This document shows, piece after piece, positions 1-9,819 of a stretch of 64,000 nt of DNA. The stretch's first letter is position 1. Every line of letters begins with the position of its first letter. Origin of the DNA: Roseateles_B sp041905785 (GTDB lineage Bacteria > Pseudomonadota > Gammaproteobacteria > Burkholderiales > Burkholderiaceae_C); NCBI GenBank assembly GCA_041905785.1, contig JAYRKJ010000021.1:46886-110885 (forward strand), written 5' to 3'. Position numbers and translations under genes: made by a program. Below the pieces are notes generated by a model that was not told the origin of the DNA, did no database searches, and was given only the letters and a program-made list of their open reading frames with translations.

Positions 1-415
1 GCTGGTCGGCCAGAAAGGCCGCGGCAATGATCAGGCCGTCGCAGAAGTTGTGGATGCTGTCGCCCACCAGCACGGACAGCCCGCCGCGCCCCGCCTGTTC
101 GGCGTCGAAGTGATGGTGGTGGTGATGGCCGTCGCCTTCATGGTGGTGGGTGTGGCGGTAGAGCTCGGCCTTTTCCAGCAGGAAGAAGAACATCAGCCCG
201 CCCAGCAGCGTCATGAAGAGGGCGTGCGGGCTGGCCTGGCGCTCGAAGGCCTCGGGCAGCACATGCAGCAAGGCCGTGGCCAGCAGCACGCCGGTGGACA
301 GGCTGACCAGGTGCCGCACCAGGCGTCCCAGCAGGGCCACCGTCAGGCTGGCGGCGATCAGCACGGAGAGCAGGCCGCCCACGAAGGTCGCAAGCAGGAT
401 GTAGGACAGGGTCAT
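1..415 (-). CDS. ZIP-family metal transporter (N-terminal part, cut by window edge)
   Basis: Open frame from an ATG at 415 to the left edge with no stop, so only the first 138 residues are present. ZIP proteins move zinc or other divalent metals into the cytoplasm across the inner membrane. The sequence shows hydrophobic segments near residues 3-30 and 40-80, a His-rich loop at about residues 88-106, and the ZIP signature HNFCDG at residues 122-127, whose polar residues lie in the metal-binding transmembrane helix IV. The order of helices, His loop and HNxxDG fits the GufA/ZupT-like bacterial ZIPs. The gene is divergent from ppx, with about 250 bases between them. The family call is firm; the metal is inferred. 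Confidence 0.85.
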   Translation of the reverse strand, partial: MTLSYILLATFVGGLLSVLIAASLTVALLGRLVRHLVSLSTGVLLATALLHVLPEAFERQASPHALFMTLLGGLMFFFLLEKAELYRHTHHHEGDGHHHHHHFDAEQAGRGGLSVLVGDSIHNFCDGLIIAAAFLADQ

Positions 416-664
416 GCGTGAGGCGTGGCGCGCCGCGATCCCGGCGCCTGACAACAAAAGGCGCACCGGGGTGGCGCGCCTTCAGGGTTTGCACATCGCT
501 CAATTGTCTCAGACCTGGCAATGGCCTTGTGCGACGCAGGCGCGTGCCGTGCGGCCCGGCCGGCCAGCCTTGCCGGGTGGCGCCGTGCGCCCATCGTGCA
601 GGCTGCCACAAATGCCACAGGCTTACACAAAGACACAGGGCATCCGCCCCGACAATGCGGCGCC

Positions 665-2203
665 ATGAACGCGCTCCGCTCCGATTCCTCGCCCGCCTTG
701 GCCGGTCAATGCCTGGCCGCCATCGACATGGGCTCCAACAGCTTCCGCCTGGAGATCGCCCACCTGCACCGCGGCCAGTACAAGCGTCAGCTCTACCTCA
801 AGAAGACGGTCCGCCTGGGCGCCGGCCTGGACGCCGACTGCATGCTCACGCCCGAGGCCATGCAGCGCGGCCTGGACTGCCTGGCCGGCTTTGCCGAACA
901 TCTGCGCGACTTCCCCAGCGCCCGCATGCGCGCCGTCGCCACCCAGACCCTGCGCGAAGCCCGCAACCGCAACGCCTTCCTGGAGATGGCGCAGAAGACG
1001 CTGGGCCACGGCATCGAAGTGATCTCGGGCCGCGAGGAAGCCCGGCTCATCTTTGCGGGCGTGGCACGGCTGCAGCTTTCCGACCGTCCGCGCCTGGTGA
1101 TAGACATCGGCGGCCGGTCCACCGAGATGATCCTGGGCCTCGGGCGCAAGCCGCTGAAGGCCGAGTCCTTCCAGATTGGCAGCGTCAGCCTGTCCCTGCG
1201 CTACTTCCCCGATGGCCGCTTCACACCCGAGGCCTTCCGCGCCGCCCAGGTGGCGGCAGGCGCCGAGCTGGAAGAGGCATTGAACCTCTTCGCCCGCGAG
1301 CGCTCCCAGCCCGTCTGGGAGGAGGCGCTGGGTTCCTCGGGCACGGTGGGTGCCGTCTCGCAGCTGCTGGCCGCCAGCGGCGTGACCGACGGCAGCATCA
1401 CGCCCGAAGCGCTGCGCTGGTGCATCGAACGCTGCCTGGCAGCCGGTCACATGAACGCCCTGGACCTGCCCGGGCTCAAGGACGATCGCCGCGCCGTGGT
1501 GGGCGGCGGCCTGTGCATCCTCTACACCCTGCTGAGCCAGTTCCAGATCGAGCGCCTGCAGCCGGCCAAGGGCGCGCTGCGCCAGGGCGTGGTCTTCGAC
1601 CTGGCGGAGCGCCTGCAGGCCAGCCATGGCGAGCTGAGCCGCGCCCGGGACATGCGCGACCAGTCGGTCGCTGCGCTGCAGCTACGCTTCGGCGTGGACA
1701 CCGAGCAGGCCCAGCGCGTGCAAGACCTGACCCTGAGCCTCTACCAGCAGCTGCTGCCCAGGGCCGATCGCGAGCGCCAGCGCGAGCTGGCCTGGGCCGC
1801 CAGGCTGCATGAGATCGGCATGATGGTCTCGCACCATGACCACCACCGGCACAGCGCCTACCTGCTGGCCCACGTGGACGCGCCCGGCTTCTCGCAAAAC
1901 CAGCTGCGCCGCCTGGGTGACCTGGCCCTGGGGCAGCGCGGCGGCCTGCGCAAGCTGGAGCAGGAGCTGCAGGACGAGAGCCTGCTGTGGCAGCTGCTGG
2001 CCCTGCGTCTGGCGCTCATCAAGTGCCACGCGCGCCAGCCCGTCGACCTGGACTCCATGCGCCTGCAGCGCGACGGCGATCGCGTCACGGTGCGCATGAG
2101 CCCCGGCTGGGCCGAGGCGCATCCCCGCGCCCTCTACCTGCTCAACGAGGAGTTGGAGGCCTGGCGCAAGCTGGGCCGGCCGCAGTTGATGCTGCAGGTC
2201 TGA
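665..2203 (+). CDS. ppx: Exopolyphosphatase / guanosine pentaphosphatase (Ppx/GppA family)
   Basis: Cytoplasmic enzyme that removes terminal phosphate from polyphosphate, or hydrolyses pppGpp. Protein of 512 residues. The N-terminal ASKHA phosphate-1 motif (AIDMGSNSFRLEIA) begins near residue 19 and the phosphate-2 motif DIGGRSTEM near residues 147-155; GSSGT and the regulatory-loop GGGL follow. The C-terminal half (from about 320) is the all-helical HD-like domain, with HEIGMMVSHHDHHRHSAYLL. I chose the ATG at 665 because it precedes the conserved AIDMGSNS segment at the usual distance; the open frame continues upstream to 521 in non-conserved sequence. It converges on ppk1 16 bases away, so polyphosphate synthesis and breakdown genes sit together, as in many betaproteobacteria. 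Confidence 0.93.
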   Translation: MNALRSDSSPALAGQCLAAIDMGSNSFRLEIAHLHRGQYKRQLYLKKTVRLGAGLDADCMLTPEAMQRGLDCLAGFAEHLRDFPSARMRAVATQTLREARNRNAFLEMAQKTLGHGIEVISGREEARLIFAGVARLQLSDRPRLVIDIGGRSTEMILGLGRKPLKAESFQIGSVSLSLRYFPDGRFTPEAFRAAQVAAGAELEEALNLFARERSQPVWEEALGSSGTVGAVSQLLAASGVTDGSITPEALRWCIERCLAAGHMNALDLPGLKDDRRAVVGGGLCILYTLLSQFQIERLQPAKGALRQGVVFDLAERLQASHGELSRARDMRDQSVAALQLRFGVDTEQAQRVQDLTLSLYQQLLPRADRERQRELAWAARLHEIGMMVSHHDHHRHSAYLLAHVDAPGFSQNQLRRLGDLALGQRGGLRKLEQELQDESLLWQLLALRLALIKCHARQPVDLDSMRLQRDGDRVTVRMSPGWAEAHPRALYLLNEELEAWRKLGRPQLMLQV

Positions 2204-2219
2204 GGCCGCGCCGGCCGGG

Positions 2220-4289
2220 TCAGTCGATGGCGTAGCGGCGCATCAAGGCCTGCTGCGCACTCAGGCCCGGCCCCTCGATGCGGCGGTAGTGCCCGTCAGA
2301 CAACTGCTCCCAGGCATCCAGGCTGTCATGCAGATAGGGCTGCAGGGTCTCGTCGATGACGCGCTGGCGCAGCTTGGGGTCCAGCACCGGCCAGGCCACC
2401 TCGATGCGACGGAACATGTTGCGGCTCATCCAGTCGGCGCTGGACAGGTACAGGGCCTCGTCCTCCTCGCCATCGCCCCAGCGGAAGTAGCTGACCCGCG
2501 AGTGCTCCAGGAAGCGCCCGACCACCGAGCGCACGCGGATGCGCTCCGAAATCCCTGGCAGCTGCGGCGGCAGCATGCAGGCACCGCGCACGATCAGGTC
2601 GATGTCCGCCCCGGCCTGCCCGCAGCGCAGCAGGGCCTGGATCAGCGCGGCGTCGGTCAGCGCATTGACCTTGAGCACCACGCGTGCCGCCTTGCCCTCG
2701 CGGGCCGACTGTTCCACCCGCGCCAGGTACTCGACCATGCGCTCATGCATGTGAAAGGGCGCCAGCAGCAGGCGCTTGGCGGGTTTGGCCTTGCCCAGCG
2801 AGGCCAGCTGGCGAAAGACGTTGTCGATGTCCGACGTCAGCTCGGGATCGGCCGTCAGGCAGCCCAGGTCGGTGTAGAGACGGGCGGTCTTGGGGTTGTA
2901 GTTGCCGGTCGAGAGGTGGGCGTAACGGCGCAGCACATGCTTGCCATCGGACTTGCCGGCTTTGCCCTCGCGGCGCGTCACCAGCAGCATCTTGGCGTGC
3001 GTCTTGAGCCCGACGATGCCGTAGACCACCTGGGCGCCCACGGCCTCCAGGCGCTCGGCCCAGTTGATGTTGGCCTCCTCGTCGAAGCGCGCCTTGAGCT
3101 CCACGACGGCCATCACCTCCTTGCCGCGCCGGGCCGCCTCGATCAGGAGGTCCATCAGCACCGACTGGCTGCCGGTGCGGTAAATGGTCTGCTTGATCGC
3201 CAGCACGTCCGGATCCTCGACCGCCTCGCGCAGGAATTGCACCACGGGCTCGAAGCTCTCGAAGGGGTGGTGCAGCAGCACGTCGCCCTTGCGCAGCTTG
3301 TCGAAGCAGCTTTTCTGGCGCGGCAGGCGCCCCTGGGGCCAGACGGGCTCGTGGGGCGTGAAGCGCAGCTCCGGCGCGTCGGTCAGGTCGATCAGCTCAT
3401 TGAGCCGCACCAGGTTGACCGGCCCGTTGACGCGGTACAGGGCCGCAGGCGGCAGCTGGAACTGTTCCAGCAAGAAGCGCGACAGCTCCTCCGGGCAGGT
3501 GTTGACCACCTCCAGACGCACGGCGCGGCCGAAATGGCGCGTGGTCAGGCCTGAACGCAAGGCATGGCGCAGATTGGCCACCTCTTCCTCGTCGACCTCC
3601 AGGTCCGAGTCGCGCGTGACCCGGAACTGCGAGAAGGACTCGACCTGCCGCCCCGGGAACAGCTCCTCCAGATGGGCGCGGATCACGCTGGTCAGCAGCA
3701 CGAAGACCTGCCGGCCGCCGCTGACGCCCGCCGGCAGCTTGATCACGCGCGGCAGCACGCGCGGCACTTTGACGATGGCGATGCGGTTGTCACGCCCGAA
3801 AGCGTCCTTGCCCGAGAGCCGGACCACGAAGTGCAGGGACTTGTTGGCCACCTGCGGAAAGGGGTGGGCCGGATCCAGGCCCACCGGCACCAGCAAGGGC
3901 TTGACCTCGCGCTCGAAGAAGCGGGACACCCAGTGGCGCTGCGCCTCGTCGCGGTCGGCATGGTTGTGGATCACGATGCCCTGCTCGCGCAGCATGGGCA
4001 TGAGCTGCTCGTTGAACACGCCGTACTGGCGGTCGATCAGGTCATGCGCCTCGCGGGCCACGCGCTCGATGTCGCGGTCGCTGACCAGGCTGCCCGGTTC
4101 GCGCGCGGCGTCCAGCATGTCGGCAAAACGCACCTCGAAGAACTCATCCAGGTTGGACGACACGATGCACACATAGCGCAGGCGTTCCAGCAAGGGCACG
4201 TCCGCCCGCTGTGCCTGGGCCAGCACGCGGGCATTGAATTCCAGGATGGCTTGTTCGCGATTGAGCAGGGCAGGAGGCATCAGGGTCAT
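2220..4289 (-). CDS. ppk1: Polyphosphate kinase 1
   Basis: Makes polyphosphate reversibly from ATP; cytoplasmic or membrane-associated. 689 residues, the usual PPK1 length. The N-terminal domain starts with LLNREQAILEFNARVLAQA and contains SSNLDEFFEVR, both typical of PPK1. The two catalytic-domain histidines lie in the conserved KTHAKM segment and in RRYAHLSTGNYN, followed by the tail motif YLSSADWMSRNM. The ATG at 4289 gives a normal N-terminus; an in-frame ATG at 4280 would also fit. It converges with ppx and is followed downstream only by that gene. The LpxH-like gene, on the same strand, ends 9 bases upstream of this start, so the two may be cotranscribed. Confidence 0.96.
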   Translation of the reverse strand: MTLMPPALLNREQAILEFNARVLAQAQRADVPLLERLRYVCIVSSNLDEFFEVRFADMLDAAREPGSLVSDRDIERVAREAHDLIDRQYGVFNEQLMPMLREQGIVIHNHADRDEAQRHWVSRFFEREVKPLLVPVGLDPAHPFPQVANKSLHFVVRLSGKDAFGRDNRIAIVKVPRVLPRVIKLPAGVSGGRQVFVLLTSVIRAHLEELFPGRQVESFSQFRVTRDSDLEVDEEEVANLRHALRSGLTTRHFGRAVRLEVVNTCPEELSRFLLEQFQLPPAALYRVNGPVNLVRLNELIDLTDAPELRFTPHEPVWPQGRLPRQKSCFDKLRKGDVLLHHPFESFEPVVQFLREAVEDPDVLAIKQTIYRTGSQSVLMDLLIEAARRGKEVMAVVELKARFDEEANINWAERLEAVGAQVVYGIVGLKTHAKMLLVTRREGKAGKSDGKHVLRRYAHLSTGNYNPKTARLYTDLGCLTADPELTSDIDNVFRQLASLGKAKPAKRLLLAPFHMHERMVEYLARVEQSAREGKAARVVLKVNALTDAALIQALLRCGQAGADIDLIVRGACMLPPQLPGISERIRVRSVVGRFLEHSRVSYFRWGDGEEDEALYLSSADWMSRNMFRRIEVAWPVLDPKLRQRVIDETLQPYLHDSLDAWEQLSDGHYRRIEGPGLSAQQALMRRYAID

Positions 4290-4298
4290 GGCCCCACT

Positions 4299-5228
4299 TT
4301 ATGAAGGCATCGTGACAGGCGCATGACGCCGATCGGCGCATGTCGCAGCCTCCGCCTCCCTTGTGCGATGCCCGGACCATGGGCTGCCACCCTGGCTGAA
4401 GGCGGCCCAATCCAGGATCTCCAGCCGTCCGTCCGCATGTTCGAGCAGGGCGGTCAGGCTTTCCACCCAGTCGCCGTCGTTGGCATAGAGCACGCCGTCG
4501 ATGTCACGCAGTTCGGCGTGGTGGATGTGGCCGCAGACCACGCCCTGCACGCCGCGGCGCCGGGCCTCGCGCGCCACGGCCTCCTCGAACTGCGAGACAT
4601 AGCTCACCGCCCGCTTGACCTTGAGCTTCAGATACTTGGACAGGCTCCAGTACGGCAGGCCCAGGCGGGCCCGCAGGCGGTTGAGATGGCGGTTGAGCCT
4701 GAGGCTGAACTCGTACAGCGAGTCGCCCACATGGGCCAGCCATCTGGCGCACTGGATCACACCGTCGAAGAGGTCGCCGTGCGTGATCCAGAGCTTGCGG
4801 CCATCGGCCGTCTCGTGGATCCAGTCCTCGGCCACTTCGATGCCGCCAAAGCTGTGCTGCAGGTACTTGCGGGCGAACTCGTCATGGTTGCCGGGGATGA
4901 AGATCACGCGGCAGCCCTTGCGCGCCTTGCGCAGCAGCTTCTGCACCACGTCGTTATGGGCCTGCGGCCAGTACCAGCTGCGCCGCAGCTGCCAGCCGTC
5001 GACGATGTCACCGACCAGAAAGAGCTGCTCGCACTCCACCGAGCGAAGGAAGTCCAGCAGGTGGTGCGCCTGGCATCCCGGCGTTCCCAGGTGCAGGTCC
5101 GAGATCCAGACCGTGCGGACCCGCAGGCGCGGCGCACCCTCGCCAGCGCCGGCAGGCTCTTCACCGGCCGCACCAGCGGCGGGGGGAACCAGGGTGGCGG
5201 CGCGCGCCAGGAGCGTGTCGTGCTGCAT
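4299..5228 (-). CDS. Calcineurin-like metallophosphoesterase, LpxH-like
   Basis: Protein of 309 residues from the ATG at 5228. It has the full metallophosphoesterase signature set: SDLHLG, VGDIVDGW, PGNHDEF, THGDLFD and GHIHHAE. These bind a di-metal centre, and the GDxVDxW and GNHDE forms are those of the UDP-2,3-diacylglucosamine hydrolase (LpxH/YbbF) group in lipid A synthesis. It is longer than classical LpxH (about 240 residues) and has a roughly 45-residue N-terminal extension rich in Ala and Gly. Upstream in-frame starts exist but would run into the divergent gene at 5332. It could be the true LpxH or a paralogue acting on another phosphodiester; the sequence alone does not decide. Confidence 0.8.
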   Translation of the reverse strand: MQHDTLLARAATLVPPAAGAAGEEPAGAGEGAPRLRVRTVWISDLHLGTPGCQAHHLLDFLRSVECEQLFLVGDIVDGWQLRRSWYWPQAHNDVVQKLLRKARKGCRVIFIPGNHDEFARKYLQHSFGGIEVAEDWIHETADGRKLWITHGDLFDGVIQCARWLAHVGDSLYEFSLRLNRHLNRLRARLGLPYWSLSKYLKLKVKRAVSYVSQFEEAVAREARRRGVQGVVCGHIHHAELRDIDGVLYANDGDWVESLTALLEHADGRLEILDWAAFSQGGSPWSGHRTREAEAATCADRRHAPVTMPS

Positions 5229-5331
5229 GCCGCGCAGCTTGCCGCCGCGCGATGTCCGGCTGATGTCCGGACCATGGCCGGCCGATGACAGGCCGCACCG
5301 GGTGTTGCGGCCAGGCCGGATAATCCGCCCC

Positions 5332-6258
5332 ATGCATCTAGTGATCCCCTACGCCAGCGCCGTGGACCCGCAGGCCCAGGCCGCGCTGGCCGACTTGCGC
5401 CTGAGCGCCCTGGACAGCGCGCTGCGCTTCCTGGACACCGGCACCCCGGCCGGCGGCGACGAATACAGCCTGGAGCTGCCGCACGAACGCCTGCTGGCGG
5501 ACCTTGCCGGCCTGGACGCCCAGCGCCCCGCCCCGCTGGCGGCCTGGACTCTGGCCCAGGCGGGACAGGCGCCCGGCACCCGGGCCTGGGCCCGCCTCAC
5601 GCCGCTTCACTGCGATGTGGGCAGCGACCAAGTCACTGCCCTGGACCCCGCTGCGCTGGCGCTGGACGCCGCCAGCTCGCAAGCCTTTTTCGACGCGCTC
5701 GCGCCCTTGTTTCCGGCTGACGAGGGTTGGACCCGCCTGCATCTGGCGCCGGGCCAATGGTTTGTCGCCCACGAGTGCCTGGCGGGTCTGCAGACGGCCA
5801 GCCTGGACCGCGTGATTCACCGCAACGTGGACGCCTGGCTGCCCGAACCCCGCCTGCTGCGCCGCCTGCAGATGGAGGCGCAGATGACCCTGCATGGCCA
5901 TGCGCTCAATGCGGCGCGCGAAGCGGCCGGGCAGCGCCCCGTCAACAGCGTCTGGATCTGGGGCTGCGGCGCCATGTCCCCCCAGGCCCTGCCAGGCCCG
6001 CTAGAGGTCGACGACCGCCTGCGCCAGTCCTGGATCACGGGCGACTGGGCCGCCTGGTCCGAAACCTGGCGCGCGCTGGACGAGTTGCGCCTGCGCCCCC
6101 TCCTGCCCGCGCTGAAAGCCGGCACCGCCACGCTGAGCCTGGCCGGCGAGCGCCAGGCCCTGCAACTGCGCCCGCGGCAGCGCGGCTGGCCGCAGCGGCT
6201 GTGGCAGCAGCTGCGCCCAGCCCACGGCCAGGCGAGCCGTCTATTGGAGCGTCTGTGA
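5332..6258 (+). CDS. Conserved protein upstream of recJ (RpfE / phosphoglycerate-mutase-like family)
   Basis: 308-residue protein starting MHLVIPYASAVD. Proteins of this type, placed just upstream of recJ in many Burkholderiales, are usually labelled RpfE-type regulatory protein or cofactor-independent phosphoglycerate mutase, but I know of no established activity. Visible features are a conserved central stretch around GQWFVAHECL and RNVDAWLP, and a C-terminal segment NSVWIWGCGAMSPQ. No signal peptide or membrane segment is obvious. Its stop overlaps the GTG start of recJ in a GTGA arrangement, so the two are probably translationally coupled. The family name rests on context and recall; the function is open. 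Confidence 0.6.
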   Translation: MHLVIPYASAVDPQAQAALADLRLSALDSALRFLDTGTPAGGDEYSLELPHERLLADLAGLDAQRPAPLAAWTLAQAGQAPGTRAWARLTPLHCDVGSDQVTALDPAALALDAASSQAFFDALAPLFPADEGWTRLHLAPGQWFVAHECLAGLQTASLDRVIHRNVDAWLPEPRLLRRLQMEAQMTLHGHALNAAREAAGQRPVNSVWIWGCGAMSPQALPGPLEVDDRLRQSWITGDWAAWSETWRALDELRLRPLLPALKAGTATLSLAGERQALQLRPRQRGWPQRLWQQLRPAHGQASRLLERL

Positions 6259-8003
6259 ACCCGCGCACCAGCCCCACGCTGCTGACCCGCGACGCCCCGC
6301 CGCGCGCCGCCTGGACCCTGGAGCAGGCCGGCTTCTCCCCGCTGCTGGCCCGCCTCTTCGCCGCCCGCGGCGTGCGCAGCCCCGATGAGCTGGACGCCGG
6401 GCTGGACAAGCTGCTCGCGCCCGAAGGCCTCAAGGGCATCGCCGACGCGGCCCGGCTGCTGGCCGACGCCATCCAGCGGGGCGAGCGCGTCTGCCTGGTC
6501 GCCGACTATGACTGCGACGGCGCCACGGCCTGCGCCGTGGCCCTGCGCGGCCTTGCCCTGCTGGGGGCAAGACCTGACACCCTGCACTACGTCGTGCCCG
6601 ACCGCGCCATCCACGGCTACGGCCTGACGCCGGCCATCGTCGAACTGGCCCTGCCGCGGCAACCCCAGCTGCTGATGACGGTGGACAACGGCATCGCCAG
6701 CATCGCCGGGGTGGCCCATGCGAAGGCCCTGGGCCTGAAGGTGCTGGTCACCGACCACCACCTGCCCGCCCTGGTGGACGAGGTGGTGCAGCTGCCCGAG
6801 GCCGATGCCCTGGTCAATCCGAGCCAGCCGGGTTGCGGCTTCGAGAGCAAGAATCTGGCGGGCGTGGGCGTGGCCTTCTATGTGCTGCTGGCCCTGCGCG
6901 GCGAGCTGCGCCGGCGCGGCGCCTACGAGGGCCGTGAGCAGCCGCGCCTGGACGGGCTGCTGGACCTCGTGGCCCTGGGCACCGTGGCCGACGTGGTCAA
7001 GCTCGACGCCAACAACCGCCGCCTGGTCGCACAAGGCCTGCGCCGCATGCGCGCGGGCCGCATGCAGCCCGGCGTGGCCGCCCTCTTCACGGCGGCGGGC
7101 CGGGACGCTGCGCGCGCCAATGCCTTCGACCTGGGCTTTGCGCTGGGGCCGCGCATCAACGCCGCCGGGCGCCTGTCCGACATGACGGTGGGCATCGAGT
7201 GCCTGCTGTGCGAAGACCCGGCGCGGGCCCTGGAACTGGCCCGGCTGCTGGACACCATCAACCGCGAGCGCCGCGAGATCGAGGCCGGCATGCGCGAGCA
7301 GGCCGAAGCCCAGCTCGCGCGCCTGCAGGCGCAGCTGGCGCAGCAGACCCCGCCCGCCCTGGTGATCTTCGACGAAGACTTCCACGAAGGCGTGGTGGGC
7401 ATCGTGGCCTCGCGCATCAAGGACGCGGCGCACCGCCCCACCTTCGTGCTGGCGCGCGGTGCCGACGGGCAGCTCAAGGGCTCCGGCCGCTCCATCGCCG
7501 GCTTCCATCTGCGCGACGCGCTGGACCTGGTCTCCAAGCGCCATCCGGACCTGCTGAAGAAGTTCGGCGGCCACGCGATGGCGGCCGGCTGCACGCTGGC
7601 CGAGGGGGGGGTCGACACCTTCCGCGAGGCCCTGACCCGGGTCGCGGCCGAGTGGCTGGACGAAGCGGCCCTGCAGCGCACGCTGCGCACCGATGGCCCG
7701 CTGCCGGCCGAAGCCTTCAACGCGCAAACGGTGCAGGAGCTGGAATCCCAGGTCTGGGGCCAGGCCTTCGAGGCCCCGCTGTTCTGCGACGAGGTGCAGA
7801 TCGTGGCCCAGCGCATCGTCGGCGAGCGCCACCTCAAGCTGCGCGTGCGCCAGGGCGGCCTGCTGCGCGACGCCATCTGGTTCGGCCGCACCGACCCAGT
7901 GCCCGAGCGGGCCCGCATGGCGTACCGGCTGAGTCTGGATGAATACCAGGGGCAGCAGCGCGTGCAGATGGTGGTGGAGGCGGTGGTGGACACCCTCGTC
8001 TGA
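6255..8003 (+). CDS. recJ: Single-stranded-DNA-specific 5'-3' exonuclease RecJ
   Basis: DNA repair and recombination exonuclease of 582 residues, the usual RecJ length. DHH-family motifs are clear: DYDCDGA with Asp84, Asp86 and Asp88, the DHH triad at residues 167-169, GPRINAAGR, and the DHHA1-domain motif GGHAMAAGC with His440. The C-terminal OB-like domain follows. I chose the GTG at 6255 because it overlaps the upstream stop (GTGA) and places the conserved region at the expected distance; upstream in-frame sequence is out-of-frame shadow of the previous gene. The chemoreceptor gene downstream begins 174 bases later, after a possible hairpin at 8071-8093. Confidence 0.96.
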   Translation: MNPRTSPTLLTRDAPPRAAWTLEQAGFSPLLARLFAARGVRSPDELDAGLDKLLAPEGLKGIADAARLLADAIQRGERVCLVADYDCDGATACAVALRGLALLGARPDTLHYVVPDRAIHGYGLTPAIVELALPRQPQLLMTVDNGIASIAGVAHAKALGLKVLVTDHHLPALVDEVVQLPEADALVNPSQPGCGFESKNLAGVGVAFYVLLALRGELRRRGAYEGREQPRLDGLLDLVALGTVADVVKLDANNRRLVAQGLRRMRAGRMQPGVAALFTAAGRDAARANAFDLGFALGPRINAAGRLSDMTVGIECLLCEDPARALELARLLDTINRERREIEAGMREQAEAQLARLQAQLAQQTPPALVIFDEDFHEGVVGIVASRIKDAAHRPTFVLARGADGQLKGSGRSIAGFHLRDALDLVSKRHPDLLKKFGGHAMAAGCTLAEGGVDTFREALTRVAAEWLDEAALQRTLRTDGPLPAEAFNAQTVQELESQVWGQAFEAPLFCDEVQIVAQRIVGERHLKLRVRQGGLLRDAIWFGRTDPVPERARMAYRLSLDEYQGQQRVQMVVEAVVDTLV

Positions 8004-8177
8004 GTCCCTGAGCCCTCCCCGCTGCTCCCGGCCGTTTGCGTGACCAGCGCCACGCCGGCCTTCTTTTTCGCTTGCTGGCCGGCCGCCGGCAAGCGCATGC
8101 TTGACGACCGCGCCCGCCCCGGCTGGATGACCGATCTGGCGGGATGCGCCACAGGCTCAAGAAAAAGAGGAGATGCC

Positions 8178-9743
8178 ATGCTGCGACAACTGTCCATCAA
8201 GGCCCGTCTGGGGCTGGCTTTCGGCCTGATGGTGCTGACGATGCTGGTGCTGGGCGTCGGGGGCTGGATGGCCACCCGCGCCATGTTCGGCGCCTTCGAG
8301 ACCTTCAACACCTCGGTCGTCGCCTCGCTGCGCAGCGTGGACGACCTGCGGGCCGGCATGCTCACGGCACGCCGCTACGAAAAGGACATGATCTTCGCCG
8401 CCATCGGCGTGGCGGACTTCAAGCGTGCGCAGGAACGCTGGGAGCTGGCCATGAAGTCCGCAGACGCGGGCCTCAAGGACCTGGAGCAGCGGGTCAAGGA
8501 TCCCAAGGTTCGCGAGGGCCTGGCCACCATCCGCAACAACTTCGACAACTATCGCAGCGGCATGCAGCCGGTGATGGCCCTGCTGTCCAAGGGCGAGCTG
8601 GCTGCCGACCCCAAGGCCGCATGGGATGCCCCGCGCGAGGCCAAGAAGTCCGTCGACCAGGCCGAGCAGGCGCTGGAGCAGGCGCTCAGCACGGTGGATC
8701 GCTTCATCGAGCTGGCCCGAGCAAAGATCGCCGGCGTCTACGACACCATCACCACGGTCATCATCGCGGCCTTGCTGGCGGGCATGGCGCTGGCGGCCTT
8801 GATCGGCTGGCGCATCGCGCATTCGCTGCTCGTCCCCATCCAGGAAGGCATGGCCTTTGCCGCGGCGGTCGAGAACGGCCATCTCGACGAACAGCTGCGC
8901 ATCGAAGGCAAGGACGAGCTCAGCGCGCTCTCCACCAGTCTGGTCCGCATGCAGGAAGGCTTGCGCAACATCGTGCTCAAGGTGCGCGAAGGTTCGGAAT
9001 CCATCCAGGTGGCCGCCTCCGAGGTCGCCTCGGGCAACCACGACCTCTCCTCCCGCACCGAGCAGGCCGCCGCCAGCCTGGAGCAGACGGCCTCCTCCAT
9101 GGAGCAGCTGACTGAAAACGTGCGCCATAACGCCGATTCGGCGCGCCAGGCCAACCAGCTCGCCAGCAGCGCGTCCAGCGTGGCGCAGCGCGGCGGCAAC
9201 GTGGTCCAGCAGGTCGTGCAGACCATGGGCGAGATCAGCACGAGCTCGCGCAAGATCGGCGACATCATCGGCGTGATCGACGGCATCGCCTTCCAGACCA
9301 ACATCCTGGCCCTGAATGCCGCCGTGGAGGCGGCCCGTGCCGGCGAGCAGGGCCGGGGCTTCGCCGTGGTGGCGGGCGAGGTGCGCTCGCTGGCCCAGCG
9401 CAGCGCCGAGGCTGCCCGCGAGATCAAGAGCCTGATCACCGGCTCCATGGACCGCATCGAGGCCGGCGCCAGCCTGGTGCAGGAGGCCGGCAGCACCATG
9501 CAGGAGATCGTCAGCTCGGTGCAGCGCGTGACCGACATCATGGGCGAGATCACCGCCTCCAGCACGGAGCAGAGCAACAGCATCGGCGAGGTGGGCCAGG
9601 CCATCGCCAACCTGGACCAGATGACGCAGCAGAACGCGGCCCTGGTCGAGCAAGGCGCCGCCGCGGCCAGCAGCCTGCGCGACCAGGCGGTGGGGCTGAC
9701 CGCCGCGATCAGCAGCTTCCGCGTCAGCGCGAGCCGGCCATGA
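8178..9743 (+). CDS. Methyl-accepting chemotaxis protein with 4-helix-bundle sensor
   Basis: 521-residue inner-membrane chemoreceptor that signals to CheA/CheW. TM1 is at about residues 12-33. A periplasmic four-helix-bundle ligand domain follows (with the RRYEKDMIF-type segment of small-ligand sensors), then TM2 at about 190-212, a HAMP linker to about 265 and a long coiled-coil signalling domain. The hairpin tip GVIDGIAFQTNILALNAAVEAARAGE begins near residue 366. There is no obvious C-terminal CheR/CheB pentapeptide. The ATG at 8178 has a strong purine-rich ribosome site (AAGAGGAG) just before it. It stands alone, with no chemotaxis operon nearby. Confidence 0.93.
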   Translation: MLRQLSIKARLGLAFGLMVLTMLVLGVGGWMATRAMFGAFETFNTSVVASLRSVDDLRAGMLTARRYEKDMIFAAIGVADFKRAQERWELAMKSADAGLKDLEQRVKDPKVREGLATIRNNFDNYRSGMQPVMALLSKGELAADPKAAWDAPREAKKSVDQAEQALEQALSTVDRFIELARAKIAGVYDTITTVIIAALLAGMALAALIGWRIAHSLLVPIQEGMAFAAAVENGHLDEQLRIEGKDELSALSTSLVRMQEGLRNIVLKVREGSESIQVAASEVASGNHDLSSRTEQAAASLEQTASSMEQLTENVRHNADSARQANQLASSASSVAQRGGNVVQQVVQTMGEISTSSRKIGDIIGVIDGIAFQTNILALNAAVEAARAGEQGRGFAVVAGEVRSLAQRSAEAAREIKSLITGSMDRIEAGASLVQEAGSTMQEIVSSVQRVTDIMGEITASSTEQSNSIGEVGQAIANLDQMTQQNAALVEQGAAAASSLRDQAVGLTAAISSFRVSASRP

Positions 9744-9819
9744 GCAGGCGGCAGTGACGCGCCCAGGGGCTTTGCCGCCAGGCACGGGGCGCCCGGAGGC
9801 CGCCGCCTAGAATGGCTGC

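Noticed and set aside
5817..7832. 671-residue open frame on the minus strand opposite recJ
   Set aside because: It lies wholly across recJ and its neighbour, which have clear family motifs. The translation is a Gln/His/Ala-rich string without domains, as expected for antisense frames in GC-rich genes.
8157..9785. 542-residue minus-strand frame opposite the chemoreceptor, and similar long frames opposite ppx, ppk1 and the second chemoreceptor
   Set aside because: Low-complexity His/Gly/Leu-rich translations mirror codon bias of the real gene; no motifs and no ribosome sites.
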